Numbered from the stretch's first letter, positions 23,700 to 32,744 are shown. The stretch: 64,000 nucleotides of DNA from Haloterrigena salina JCM 13891 (GCF_000337495.1 NZ_AOIS01000028.1:8740-72739), one strand, 5' to 3'. Notes: generated from the sequence alone by a model not told the origin. Numbers and translations are program-made.

Positions 23700-25094
23700 A
23701 TGATCGGCGTCGTCGGCGGATCGCTGTCCGGACTCGCGGCCGCCTATCGCCTCCGCCAGCGCGGCTACGACGTTCGCGTCTTCGAACCGGGCGACGAACT
23801 AGGCGGCATCGCAGCCACGACCCCGCCTTCGACTTCGTCTTCACCGTCCCAGTCTCCGCCTTCGCCGTCCGGAACCCCCGCTGCGCCGCTCGAGCGCGTC
23901 CCCGTCTCGTTTACCCGTCCCGGGGACGAGGCCGTCCTCGAGTTGCTCGCGGAACTCGGCCTGTCCGATCGCCTCGAGTGGGGCCCGATCCGGACGGCGA
24001 TGTACGTCGACGGCACTGTCCACCCCGTCGACGCGCCTTGGGAGTTTCTGGCCTACCCGCCGCTGTCGCTTTCGGATACCGCGCGTCTCGCCACGCTTCA
24101 GAGCGGGATCGATTGCCGCGGCCTCCCTCGGCGACGGCCGCGGTTCGACGCCTACGAGCCGTCGGACTACGGTGACGTCCCGGCGGCGGAGTTCGTCCGC
24201 GAGCACGCGAGCGACGCCGTCTACGAGCGGTTCTACGGACCGCTGCTCGAGGCTCGCTTCGGCTCGGCGGCGTCGGACGTCAGCGCCGCGTGGGTGCTCG
24301 AGCACTGTCGCGGACGGCGGGAGCGGACCCGGTTCGGCCGGGAGATGCGGGGCTATTTCGCCGAGAGCGCGGCCGTCCTCGTCGAGTCGCTGGTCGACGC
24401 CGTCGGTCGCGAGCGGATCACGACGAACGCGCGCGTGAGCGAACTTGGGACGACGGACGGCGCCGTCGAGTCGATCACCGTCGACCGAGGCGGCGCGAGC
24501 GAGCGCCACGCCGTCGACGCGATCGTGCTGGCGACCGTCCCCGAGGGCTTCGAGTCGTCGCTGGGTTCCCCGTCGGCGTCGTTCCGAACGCGGACCTGTC
24601 TGCGGGTCTCGACGAGTGCCGAGACGCCGCTGACCGACGCCTATCGCGTGACGATGGTCGACGACGCCCCGTTCGGCGAACTCGTCGCGCCGACGCTGCT
24701 GCGCTCGCCCGACGCGCCCGGCGGGCACCAGTACTACCTGCTCGACGGCGGCGAAGCGGTCGCCGAGGATCGCTCGAGCGCGACGGTCGAACGGCGGTGG
24801 CTCGAGGCGCTGGCGACCCGGTTCTCGGCGTTCGACCGGAACGATCTCGTCGCCGTCGACTCGACGCGGATCCGGCAGCCGGTTCCCGACGGCGTTCACT
24901 CGAGCGTCGACGGGATGTCTTCGAACGAGCGCACGATCGACACACCCGACGGACTCTACGACGCGACGGTCGTCCGGCAGCCGCAGTTCCCCCAGCGACG
25001 GGCCGGCGGCGCGCTCGAGACCGGCCTGCGTTGTGCGCGGGCGGTCTCCGAGTCGAGTCGCCGCGTCTCGGTTCGACAGCCGGCGGACCACTGA
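23700..25094 (+). CDS. FAD-dependent amine-oxidase-like oxidoreductase with a Pro/Ser insert
   Basis: 464 residues from ATG 23700. The dinucleotide-binding start is MIGVVGGSLSGLAAAYRLRQ and the GG doublet is GDELGGIAAT. Immediately after (about residues 43-62) is a low-complexity Pro/Ser/Thr run (TTPPSTSSSPSQSPPSPSG), where homologues usually carry an ordered TYE...FYHHL-type segment. The remainder follows the protoporphyrinogen-oxidase/UDP-galactopyranose-mutase-like group: AMYVDGTVHPVDAPWEFLAY, FYGPLLEARFGSAASDVSAA and C-terminal GLYDATVVRQPQFPQRRAGG. Reaction unknown. The insert could affect activity or mark a decayed segment, though the frame is intact. Divergent from thrB. Confidence 0.85.
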   Translation: MIGVVGGSLSGLAAAYRLRQRGYDVRVFEPGDELGGIAATTPPSTSSSPSQSPPSPSGTPAAPLERVPVSFTRPGDEAVLELLAELGLSDRLEWGPIRTAMYVDGTVHPVDAPWEFLAYPPLSLSDTARLATLQSGIDCRGLPRRRPRFDAYEPSDYGDVPAAEFVREHASDAVYERFYGPLLEARFGSAASDVSAAWVLEHCRGRRERTRFGREMRGYFAESAAVLVESLVDAVGRERITTNARVSELGTTDGAVESITVDRGGASERHAVDAIVLATVPEGFESSLGSPSASFRTRTCLRVSTSAETPLTDAYRVTMVDDAPFGELVAPTLLRSPDAPGGHQYYLLDGGEAVAEDRSSATVERRWLEALATRFSAFDRNDLVAVDSTRIRQPVPDGVHSSVDGMSSNERTIDTPDGLYDATVVRQPQFPQRRAGGALETGLRCARAVSESSRRVSVRQPADH

Positions 25095-25135
25095 GCGGTG
25101 AGTGGGTACTGGTACTGCCGTCCCTGATGAGAGCG

Positions 25136-25229
25136 GTGGCTTCGCCACGACTGGAGCCCCGGCTCAGCGCGGATCCCGTTTCGATCGTAGGTAAAATGAC
25201 AGCGATGCCCGGCGGCGAATCACCGCCGG
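25136..25229. terminator. Two hairpins between convergent genes
   Basis: GTGGC-TTC-GCCAC (25136-25148) and CCGGCGG-CGAATCA-CCGCCGG (25209-25229) lie between the FAD oxidoreductase (plus) and transducer (minus) stop codons. Placement suggests termination or RNA end stabilisation for both genes, but no long T-run follows either stem. Confidence 0.4.
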
Positions 25230-25268
25230 AATTGATCGCCCCGAAACGACTCGAGTCGCGTGTTCGCT

Positions 25269-28200
25269 CTACTCGTCCGTGTTGCCGAACGTGAACACGT
25301 CGTCGTTCTCGTCGGTGTCGTCGGTATCGGCCGTCTCCGTCTCGTCGGGACTGGCCGTCTCAGCGTCATCCGACTCGCCGTCTTCGACCGGCTCGATCGC
25401 CACCGCCGAGTCCGCGTCGTCCGCGAGCGGATCCGTCGCGTCCGTCACGGCGTCCTCGGAGCCGTCGGTCTGGTCGGCGTCGGCTGCCGATTCGTCGGGC
25501 TCGTCGTCATCGGCTGCCGGGTCGCTGGCGGCCGTGCCGTCGTCGTCGATCCCGAGGATCTCCTCGGCACCGAGTTCGTCGCCGGCGGTCGTCTCATCGT
25601 CGGCCGTCGGCTCTTGGTTCGACCGGTCGGACTCCTCGAGATCGTCCGGGGCGGGGGCCGGCGTCGGCTCGGCCTCGATCTCGCCCTCGGTCGTCGATCC
25701 GCTGTCCGTGATCGACGCCTGCTCGTCCGACTCGGACGACGCCGCGTCGGCGTCCGGAGCCGGCGCGGCTTCGGCATCGGCCGCCTCAGCGGCCGGCTCG
25801 ACGTCGTCGGACTCGGTTTCCGCCGGCTCGGCCTCGAACGACTCGGTCGGCCGTGCCGCGTCGCGTTCGGTCGCCTGCTCGGTGGTCGTCTCGGGCGACT
25901 CGAACGTCTCGCTTTCGTCGGTCGAGAGGGTGATTCCCTGTCCTTGCTGGTCGCGCTCGGACTCCCGCGTCTGCTCGTCGGACTGTGACTCGTCTCCGTC
26001 CGCGTCGACCGCGGCGTCGAACTCGGACGTACTCGTCGCGGCGGTCGGATCGCCATCGGCGTCCGAATCGGAGTCGTCCTCGAGTTGCTCGCGACTGATG
26101 TCGGTCTCGAAGCGGTCGAGCGCTTCGGAGAGCTCCGCGGCCTGGCCGGAGAGGTCGGAGGCGGACCGGGTCACTTCGGTCAGGGCCGTGGTCTGCTCTT
26201 CGGCGGCGGCGGCGACGTTCTCGGCCTCGGTGGTCGTCTCCTCGGAGATCGTCGCGGCGTCGTCGACCATCGCGACGACTTCCTGCGTCGAGGCGGCCTG
26301 CTCTTCGGTCGCGGCGGAGATCTCCTGGACGCCCACGTTGGTCTCCTGGGCGAGGTTGGCGATCTCTTCTAAGGCTTCGACGGCCTCGGTGACCTGCTCG
26401 CTGGCGGCCTCGATCTGGTCGCTGGTGCCCTCGACCTCGTCCGCGGACCGCTCGGTGTGTTCGCGGATCGCCTCGAGGCGGTCCTCGGCTTCGTCGGCCG
26501 CCTCGGCGACGTCCTCGGAGAGCGCCTTGACCTCCTTGGCGACGACGGAGAACCCTTCGTCGTCCTTCCCGCCGGCCGAGCGGGAGGCCTCGATGTTGGC
26601 GTTCAGCGCCAGCATGTTCGTCTGGCGGGCGATCTCGGAAATGGTGTTGATCAGTTCGTCGATCTGCTGGACCTCCTGTTCGAGGCGGCGGATCTCGCTG
26701 ACGGCGTCCTCCGCCTCGGTCTCGATCTGGTCCATCGCGGTGACCGCTTCCTGGGCGGCCTCCTGTCCTTCCTGGCCGGTGTCGACGGTCTGTTCGGCGA
26801 TGTCCGCGACCTCGTTCGAGGAGGCGGCGATCTCCTCGGTGGTCGTTGAGAGGCCGCTCATCTCCTGGGTGACCGACTGCAGCGACTGGTTCTGTTGCTC
26901 GGCGCCGTCGGAAATCTCCTGGATCGACTCCGTGACCTGCTGGGAGGCGGAGCGAACCTCCTCGCTGGAGGCGGTCACCTGCTCGGAGGCGGTCGCGACG
27001 TCGGTCGCGAACCGGTTGAGATCGGCGACGGTTTCCTCGATCTCCTCGAGCATGTCGTTGAAGTCCTCGGCGATCTCCGCCATCGCCTCGTTGTCCGTCT
27101 CGGCGTCCAACCGGGCGGTCAGGTCGCCGTCGGCGGCCGCTTCCATCACGTCGCTGTACTCGTCGGCCGTCCGCTCGAGTTGGTCGTTGATCTCCGCGAT
27201 GCGCTCGCGCTCGCGTTCGGCGTCCTCGCGTGCGGATTCGGCCTCTTCGATCTGTTCGCCTAAGGCGACGCGCATCGAGTCGAAGCCCTCGTAGAGCCGG
27301 CCGATGTTGTCGATGCGTTTGGTCTCGAGGTCGACGCTGAGGTCGCCCTCTTCCATCTTGCTGGCCTTCTCGGTGAGACGGTCGATCGAAACGGCGGTGT
27401 TCCGACCGAGGACGACGCCGATCACACCGATCATGAGCACGCCCACGATCGTCGCGATGCCGCCCCACCGACCGATTGTGGTGACGAACCCGAGCGCCTG
27501 ATCGGCCGGTTCGTGGGTCACGATGACCCAGTCGGTACCGAAGATACGGGCAGAACTCGTGACGTACTCGCCCTCGTTCCCGAAGTCGTAGGCGTTGTTC
27601 TCGAAGGCCAGCGACGAACTGTCGACCTGCTGCGTAGTCGCTCCCTCGGTTCGGGCGGACTCCAAGAGACCCGTGTTGCCACCGTACGCCATGCCGAGCG
27701 TCTCGTGGGATTCGCTGTAGTCCTCCGTGTTATCGAGCATAACCTCGTTGTCGCCGTCAAGAACCATCGTCGTGACACCGTCATCGTTCTGCAGCTGGTT
27801 CGCGTAGGCTTCGAGATTGGCGGTGTAGATGATCGCCCGGTCCTCGTTTTCGGCCGAGAGTTGGACGTAGGTGATCACGGTGGTATTCTGACCGAATCCG
27901 CCCTCGGCGAGGTAGGCGTCAGAGACCCAGGGGACGTTTTCGGTGGCCGTCGAGTACGCCTCGTCGGGAACGTTGTCGATCTCGGTAGTCGCCCTATCGC
28001 GGTACGCCTCGTTGGTACTCGCCGTCACGGTGTCGTTGTTGAGGTCGACGTAGGAGATATCGAACGTGTCAGCATCTAAGTGCTCCTGCCAGTCGAGGAA
28101 GCGGTACTGGATCGTTTCCGGATCGTCGCTGGCGACGACGTCGGATCGGGCGATCGTCCCGATCGTGTGTTCGTTCTGCTCGTTCCACATCTGTAGGCTC

Positions 28201-28388
28201 TGTGCTTCCTGTTCGGCCGAAGAAGCGTGATCTGCCTGAACCCGGTCTTCTACCTGATTCGTGATTGCTCCCGTTGCACCGGCTCCGAGTAGCCCTACCG
28301 AGAGCCCGAGAATCAACAACGCGATTCCGAACTTCACTGCATACCTGCGTCGGATAGCTGTCGGCACCAACCGTCGAACGAAATCCAT
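25269..28388 (-). CDS. Methyl-accepting chemotaxis transducer with a long acidic C-terminal tail (BasT-like paralogue)
   Basis: 1039 residues. TM1 at about 19-44, an extracellular dCache-like sensor domain at 45-300 (ISYVDLNNDTVTAST, AEGGFGQNTTVITYV), TM2 at 308-328, HAMP from about 331 (KMEEGDLSVDLETKRIDNIG) and a second HAMP-like unit (AAADGDLTARLDAE). The methyl-accepting hairpin runs from about 440 to 770, its tip near ISEIARQTNMLALNANIEAS. The last 270 residues (about 770-1039) are a disordered Asp/Glu/Ser/Thr tail ending DDVFTFGNTDE. It signals to CheA/CheW and is methylated by CheR/CheB (family knowledge). Divergent from a binding-lipoprotein gene at 28662, its probable ligand receptor. 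Minus-strand TATA at 28416-28421 and a 16-bp palindrome lie upstream. Confidence 0.96.
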   Translation of the reverse strand: MDFVRRLVPTAIRRRYAVKFGIALLILGLSVGLLGAGATGAITNQVEDRVQADHASSAEQEAQSLQMWNEQNEHTIGTIARSDVVASDDPETIQYRFLDWQEHLDADTFDISYVDLNNDTVTASTNEAYRDRATTEIDNVPDEAYSTATENVPWVSDAYLAEGGFGQNTTVITYVQLSAENEDRAIIYTANLEAYANQLQNDDGVTTMVLDGDNEVMLDNTEDYSESHETLGMAYGGNTGLLESARTEGATTQQVDSSSLAFENNAYDFGNEGEYVTSSARIFGTDWVIVTHEPADQALGFVTTIGRWGGIATIVGVLMIGVIGVVLGRNTAVSIDRLTEKASKMEEGDLSVDLETKRIDNIGRLYEGFDSMRVALGEQIEEAESAREDAERERERIAEINDQLERTADEYSDVMEAAADGDLTARLDAETDNEAMAEIAEDFNDMLEEIEETVADLNRFATDVATASEQVTASSEEVRSASQQVTESIQEISDGAEQQNQSLQSVTQEMSGLSTTTEEIAASSNEVADIAEQTVDTGQEGQEAAQEAVTAMDQIETEAEDAVSEIRRLEQEVQQIDELINTISEIARQTNMLALNANIEASRSAGGKDDEGFSVVAKEVKALSEDVAEAADEAEDRLEAIREHTERSADEVEGTSDQIEAASEQVTEAVEALEEIANLAQETNVGVQEISAATEEQAASTQEVVAMVDDAATISEETTTEAENVAAAAEEQTTALTEVTRSASDLSGQAAELSEALDRFETDISREQLEDDSDSDADGDPTAATSTSEFDAAVDADGDESQSDEQTRESERDQQGQGITLSTDESETFESPETTTEQATERDAARPTESFEAEPAETESDDVEPAAEAADAEAAPAPDADAASSESDEQASITDSGSTTEGEIEAEPTPAPAPDDLEESDRSNQEPTADDETTAGDELGAEEILGIDDDGTAASDPAADDDEPDESAADADQTDGSEDAVTDATDPLADDADSAVAIEPVEDGESDDAETASPDETETADTDDTDENDDVFTFGNTDE

Positions 28389-28415
28389 GATAGCGTACGG
28401 GTGATTTCGTTACTA

Positions 28416-28421
28416 CATAAA
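28416..28421 (-). promoter_or_regulatory. TATA box of the second transducer gene
   Basis: Minus-strand TTTATG within ATTTATGT sits 28-33 bases before the ATG at 28388, as for a leaderless or near-leaderless transcript. Confidence 0.55.
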
Positions 28422-28434
28422 TGGTGATCTGCAG

Positions 28435-28450
28435 TTATCAGTACTGATAA
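28435..28450. promoter_or_regulatory. Perfect 16-bp palindrome, candidate operator
   Basis: TTATCAGTACTGATAA lies 14 bases upstream of the transducer TATA box in the divergent transducer/binding-protein promoter region. Position and symmetry fit a dimeric regulator site controlling the transducer, and possibly the binding protein too. Confidence 0.6.
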
Positions 28451-28661
28451 TGGAGGCCAATAAATGTATGTGTTGTTAAATCCACGACAATAGTATATGA
28501 ATGGTGCAATAGGAATTATTCTGAGAATATCGAGTATGTATCCTGGATTAAATCAATGGTTCTAACAGACTCTCTCTGCTGTCGTGCCTGCCGGACTGTT
28601 TCCCTTGCTCATGCTATTCTCCGCAAACGTTAAGAAACGTAGGTCGAAACAACTGTTCAAT

Positions 28662-29996
28662 ATGAACGACAATACCCTCAGGAATGGGGACGGTAATACT
28701 TCTGCTGGCGCTACTCAGCGACGCGATCTCGATCGCCGTCACGTGCTCAAAACGACGGCTAGCGGAGTGGTCGGTCTCTCACTAGCGGGCTGTATCGAGA
28801 CCGTCGGATCGGTCGTGGGGAGCGCCGATATCGATCCGGTTACGATCGGCGTTCTGGCACCCGATCCGGACAGCAACTCCACCGGGCAATCGATCGTCGA
28901 GGGTGCCGAAATCGCTCGCGACCAACTCAACGACGACGACGGAATCGACGGTCGAGCCGTCGAGTTGGCCATTGGCGACACGAACGGGAGTCCGCCCGAG
29001 GCACGCCGTCAGTACCAGCGGCTCGTTCTCGAGGAAGGCGCGGACGTTACGATCGGCGTCGCCACCTCCGAGGTGCTCATTCACTTGATGGACGACATTG
29101 CCGAGCAGGAGATCCCCCATCTCACGGTCGGTTCCGCGACGACGGCGGCGAGCCAGATGGTCAGCGACCAGTACGAGGAGTACAAGTACCATTTCCGTGT
29201 CGGTCCGATCAACGACGTGAACCTCGCCGAGACCCAGATCGATTTTCTGGACGAGATGGGACCTGAACTCGACTGGGGCTCCGTCGCTATCCTCGTCGAA
29301 GACTACGATTGGACCGAGAGACTGTGGGAGGTGTACCAGAACCAATTGGGTGACACGGCCGTCGACGTTGCGATGCAAAAGCGGTACGAACCGGCGACCG
29401 ACGATTTCTCGGACATCTACGACGAGGTCGAACGGACGGGAGCCGACGCGGCGATCATTGCGGCAGCCCACACTGGGACCCAGGCCGTGATGGATTGGGG
29501 GCCAGCGGAACGGCCGTTCGCCTTCAACGGAATTCACGTGCCGATGCAGCTGTCCTCGTACTACGGAAGGGTCGACGGCGCCTGCCGCTACGCGACCGGG
29601 TACGCCTTTGCGACACCGACCACCGAAATCACCGAAAAGACCCTGCCGTTCGTCGACGAGTACCAGCGCAGGAACGACGGGTCCGCGCCCGTCTACACCG
29701 GCTACATCTCGTTCGACGCGGTCAAACTCTTCGCGAAGGCGGTCGAGGAGGCCGGAACGTTCGACTCCGACGACCTGGTGAGCGAACTCGAGGACATCTC
29801 CGTTACCGGGACGACCGGAACCATCGAGTTCCACGACTCGAGCCACGAGCACGCCCACGACGTCATCTACGGTGAAGACAACGTCCACCCGCTGTTCTTC
29901 CAGTGGCAGGAGAACGACGACGGGACGGGCGTCCAGCAGACTATCTGGCCCGAGGAGCACAAGACGGCCGACTACGCCGAACCGGACTGGTTTTAA
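28662..29996 (+). CDS. Tat-exported substrate-binding lipoprotein partnered with the second transducer (BasB-like)
   Basis: 444 residues from ATG 28662 (MNDNTLRNGDGNTSAGATQR), preferred because CGTTAAGAAA about 30 bases upstream serves as a TATA-like element; a frame extension to 28584 exists. Tat motif DRRHVLK at 24-30 and lipobox LAGC with Cys44. The mature part is a type I periplasmic-binding fold of the LivK/urea type: VTIGVLAPDPDSNSTGQSI, GVATSEVLIHLMDDIAEQEI and YTGYISFDAVKLFAKAVEEA. No transporter genes flank it; the nearest functional partner is the divergent transducer. It probably presents a ligand (amino acid or amide, unproven) to the transducer's extracellular domain. Confidence 0.9.
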   Translation: MNDNTLRNGDGNTSAGATQRRDLDRRHVLKTTASGVVGLSLAGCIETVGSVVGSADIDPVTIGVLAPDPDSNSTGQSIVEGAEIARDQLNDDDGIDGRAVELAIGDTNGSPPEARRQYQRLVLEEGADVTIGVATSEVLIHLMDDIAEQEIPHLTVGSATTAASQMVSDQYEEYKYHFRVGPINDVNLAETQIDFLDEMGPELDWGSVAILVEDYDWTERLWEVYQNQLGDTAVDVAMQKRYEPATDDFSDIYDEVERTGADAAIIAAAHTGTQAVMDWGPAERPFAFNGIHVPMQLSSYYGRVDGACRYATGYAFATPTTEITEKTLPFVDEYQRRNDGSAPVYTGYISFDAVKLFAKAVEEAGTFDSDDLVSELEDISVTGTTGTIEFHDSSHEHAHDVIYGEDNVHPLFFQWQENDDGTGVQQTIWPEEHKTADYAEPDWF

Positions 29997-30105
29997 CAGC
30001 GACTCGAGTCGACGGAGCCGTTCTATTCGTCCCTCGCTTTGCCGTTTGATCGGTCCCTTCGGCCGTCGGTACGCTGTCCCGTTCGGACCCTCTAACCGTA
30101 CAGTG

Positions 30106-31377
30106 TCAATCGTCCGCTTCGGCTTCGATTTCCCTCGCGTCGGTCGCGAGCCGCCCGCTACCGACCAGTAGGCCGCCCGCGAGCAGGCCGCCGACGAGGG
30201 CGAAGCCGGCGATCAACGCGAAGAACGCCGCGAGCGGGAAGCCGCCGAGGACGAAGCCGCCGATGGCGATGCTCGCCGAGCCGAAGCCGAACTCGCCGAG
30301 GTAGGTGTAGCCGTACGAGAGCCCGCGACTGTCTGCGGGCGTGTAGACCGCGACGGCGTTCTGGTAGAACGGCTGGATCGCGAACAGGAAGAACCCGAAG
30401 GCGCCACAGAGCGCCGCGATCGCGACGATCCCCATGCCGGTGACGGGAACGAACGCGACGGCCAGCACCGCGAGGACGGCGAAGATGGCGATCATCCCGC
30501 GGGCCGGCGCCACGCGGTCGGTCAGTTTCCCGCCGGCGTACTGGCCCGCCATCCCGACGACCAGCAGTCCAACGTAGATGTAATCGGCCGGCTCGATCCC
30601 CTCGAGGCTCGCGGGGACGGCGAAGCCGGCCATCGCCTCGAGGCCGTGGAGGATCTCGGGCAGGTAGGTCAACATCCCGCGGTAGTACAGCCCTTCGAAC
30701 ATCACGATGGCGAAGACGACGGCGAACGCGCTCGCGAACAGCGTCCGCGTCTCCGCGAACAGTTCCGAGACCGACAGCGCCTCGTCAGGGCTGGCGTCGA
30801 CGTCGTCGTCGACGGCCGCCGTCGGATCGAACGACGCGCTGAGGCCGTACAGCACTGCGAGAACGCCGGGGACGGCCAGAATCGCCGCGACGAGCTCCCA
30901 GTCCAAGACGACGAGCAGCGTCGCCGTGACGAACGGGCCCAGGGCGATGCCGGCGTTGCCGGCGATCCCGTGCCAGGCGAAGACGGTGCCCCGCTCCTCG
31001 ACGCCGGTGCTGATGAGCGCCAGCCCGGCGGGGTGGTAGATACTGGCGGCGACTCCCCACAGGACGAGGGCGACGGCGATCGCGTAGACCGACCTCGCGA
31101 ACGAGAGGATGAGGAAGGCCCCGCTCATCCCCGCGAGACAGTACAGGATGAGCCGCTTGGTCTCGTATCGGTCCGAAAGGATACCGCTCGGCAGCGCGCC
31201 GATTCCGAAGAGCGCGTAACCGAGCGCGACGACCTGTCCGAACAGGGCGACGCCGGTGTCGAACGTATCGAGCCAGACCACCAGAAAGATCGGGATCGAC
31301 GTCTCGAACCAGTGGACGAGCGCGTGGCCGGCCATGGTGAAGCCGGCGATCGACCGATCATTGCTATCGAGTGCCAT
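30106..31377 (-). CDS. Major facilitator superfamily transporter
   Basis: 423 residues with about 12 hydrophobic segments. TM1-TM2 region ALVHWFETSIPIFLVVWLDT; the MFS loop signature appears as GILSDRYETKRLILY between TM2 and TM3; and a central loop (AVDDDVDASPDEALSVSELF) separates the two six-helix halves. A second-half loop GKLTDRVAPARGM mirrors the first. Substrate unknown. Minus-strand ATTTTAAC about 25 bases upstream of the ATG at 31377 is a likely TATA box. The neighbouring deacetylase gene is on the same strand upstream but ends 97 bases away, so they may be separate units. Confidence 0.9.
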   Translation of the reverse strand: MALDSNDRSIAGFTMAGHALVHWFETSIPIFLVVWLDTFDTGVALFGQVVALGYALFGIGALPSGILSDRYETKRLILYCLAGMSGAFLILSFARSVYAIAVALVLWGVAASIYHPAGLALISTGVEERGTVFAWHGIAGNAGIALGPFVTATLLVVLDWELVAAILAVPGVLAVLYGLSASFDPTAAVDDDVDASPDEALSVSELFAETRTLFASAFAVVFAIVMFEGLYYRGMLTYLPEILHGLEAMAGFAVPASLEGIEPADYIYVGLLVVGMAGQYAGGKLTDRVAPARGMIAIFAVLAVLAVAFVPVTGMGIVAIAALCGAFGFFLFAIQPFYQNAVAVYTPADSRGLSYGYTYLGEFGFGSASIAIGGFVLGGFPLAAFFALIAGFALVGGLLAGGLLVGSGRLATDAREIEAEADD

Positions 31378-31473
31378 CGAATCGTCTCGTTGTTAAAATG
31401 GGTCTCTCCGGACACTTAGCGGCTTGGATCCCGACACCGCCCGATTCCCCCTGATAGGCGCGGGGTCGAGCCC

Positions 31474-32712
31474 TTAGAACAGGAACCGCTCCTCGAGGTC
31501 CCGGGGGAGAATCACCTCGAGTTCGCCCTTCGACTCGTACTCGCGGATCGTTTCGATCATCGTCTCGAAGGCCTCGAGGTGGTCGCCCTCGAGGCGGTGG
31601 AAGAAGAGACCGGTGATTCCGCGTCGTTCGACGGTGTGCTCGAGCGCGGTCCGGACGCGGTCGGCGCTGGGATTGCCGATTCTGGAGGCCAGTTTCGTAT
31701 TCGTCGTATACCCCTGGGCCGGCGGGCCGCCGCCGAAGCCGATCGAGTGGTACTCGTCGACGAGTTCGATCGACGTCGCGTCGTACTGGCCGAACGGGTA
31801 GGCGAAGTAGTCGGCGCCGTCCTCGAACCCTCGCTCGACGAGCCACTCCTTGCCCGCTCGGATCTGGGCCTCCTGTTCGTCGGCGTCGAGTTCGGGCAGT
31901 TTCGGGTGGTTCTTCGCGTGGTTCGCGACGCACCAGCCGGCGTCCCGGAGTTCGCGGAGCTGGTCGGTCGTCAATCGGGGATCGCCGCCGACGTCGCCGC
32001 CGCCGATGTACCCGGAGTTGACGAACGTCGTCGCGGGATAGTCGTGCGACTCGAGGCGCGGCAACGCTTCCGTGTAGTCGGTGACGTGTGCGTCGTCGAA
32101 CTGGATCATCACCTGCCCCGTCTCCGGCCGCGGCGTGAAGTGAAGGTCGTCGAACCAGACCGTCCGTCGGTCCCCCTCGGCCGTCCAGAGGCGCAGGGAC
32201 ACTTTCCGGACGCTCGCCGCGTCGAACGCCGGATCGGTCTCGCTGACGCCGAAGTTGTACCGCTCGAGGGGGAGGTCGCCGACGATTCCGCGACGGTACT
32301 CGATCGCGGCACCCTCGTCGTCGACCAGTCGGAGCCACGGGACGACGAGTTCGTCCGCCGCGACGGCGACGCCGGGAACGACGTCGGTGAGATCGCGCGG
32401 GTCGGCGAACGTCCTCGTGAGTCTGGCCATTTGCTCGGTCTCGCCGACCGTCAGTCGAGCGCTCTGCGAGCCGACGGCGGCGCGGTCCGGATCCGCCGTC
32501 AGCGTCCCGCCGGCGACCGCCCATGCCTCGAGGTCCTCGAAGTCGTCGACGGTTCCGGCGGCGTCGGGGAAATCCGGGGCGGGATCGCTCGCCGGCGGCG
32601 ACGAGTCGTCGCCGTTCTCTGCGTCCTCGTCGAGCGCGGGCGAGTTGGCACAGCCCGCCAGCCCGAGTCCCGCCGCCGACGTTGCTGCCGCGAGATACGT
32701 TCGTCGGTTCAT
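31474..32712 (-). CDS. Exported polysaccharide deacetylase-family lipoprotein
   Basis: 412 residues from ATG 32712 (MNRRTYLAAATSAAGLGLAG), with an Arg pair and lipobox LAGC giving a lipid anchor; a start 7 codons upstream would overlap the promoter palindrome. Residues of about 50-190 form a jelly-roll, carbohydrate-binding-like domain (DFEDLEAWAVAGGTLTADPD...VWFDDLHFTP). Residues 195-400 are a NodB-like domain: VMIQFDDAHVTDY supplies Asp-Asp, and CVANHAKNHPKL supplies the HxxxH metal site, with FAYPFGQYD further on. It probably deacetylates or trims surface polysaccharide outside the cell. A 12-bp palindrome overlaps the probable TATA region (32733-32744). Confidence 0.87.
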   Translation of the reverse strand: MNRRTYLAAATSAAGLGLAGCANSPALDEDAENGDDSSPPASDPAPDFPDAAGTVDDFEDLEAWAVAGGTLTADPDRAAVGSQSARLTVGETEQMARLTRTFADPRDLTDVVPGVAVAADELVVPWLRLVDDEGAAIEYRRGIVGDLPLERYNFGVSETDPAFDAASVRKVSLRLWTAEGDRRTVWFDDLHFTPRPETGQVMIQFDDAHVTDYTEALPRLESHDYPATTFVNSGYIGGGDVGGDPRLTTDQLRELRDAGWCVANHAKNHPKLPELDADEQEAQIRAGKEWLVERGFEDGADYFAYPFGQYDATSIELVDEYHSIGFGGGPPAQGYTTNTKLASRIGNPSADRVRTALEHTVERRGITGLFFHRLEGDHLEAFETMIETIREYESKGELEVILPRDLEERFLF

Positions 32713-32732
32713 CGACGGAAAACAAATCTGCA

Positions 32733-32744
32733 AACAATATTGTT
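32733..32744. promoter_or_regulatory. 12-bp palindrome over the deacetylase promoter, candidate operator
   Basis: AACAATATTGTT is a perfect palindrome lying 21-32 bases upstream of the deacetylase ATG at 32712. It is exactly where the TATA box should be, so a bound protein would block transcription initiation. Confidence 0.55.

Noticed and set aside
25279-27294. 671-codon plus-strand open frame opposite the second transducer
   Set aside because: Almost entirely Ser/Ala/Val low complexity, the antisense of acidic coding sequence; no start context or homologous motif.
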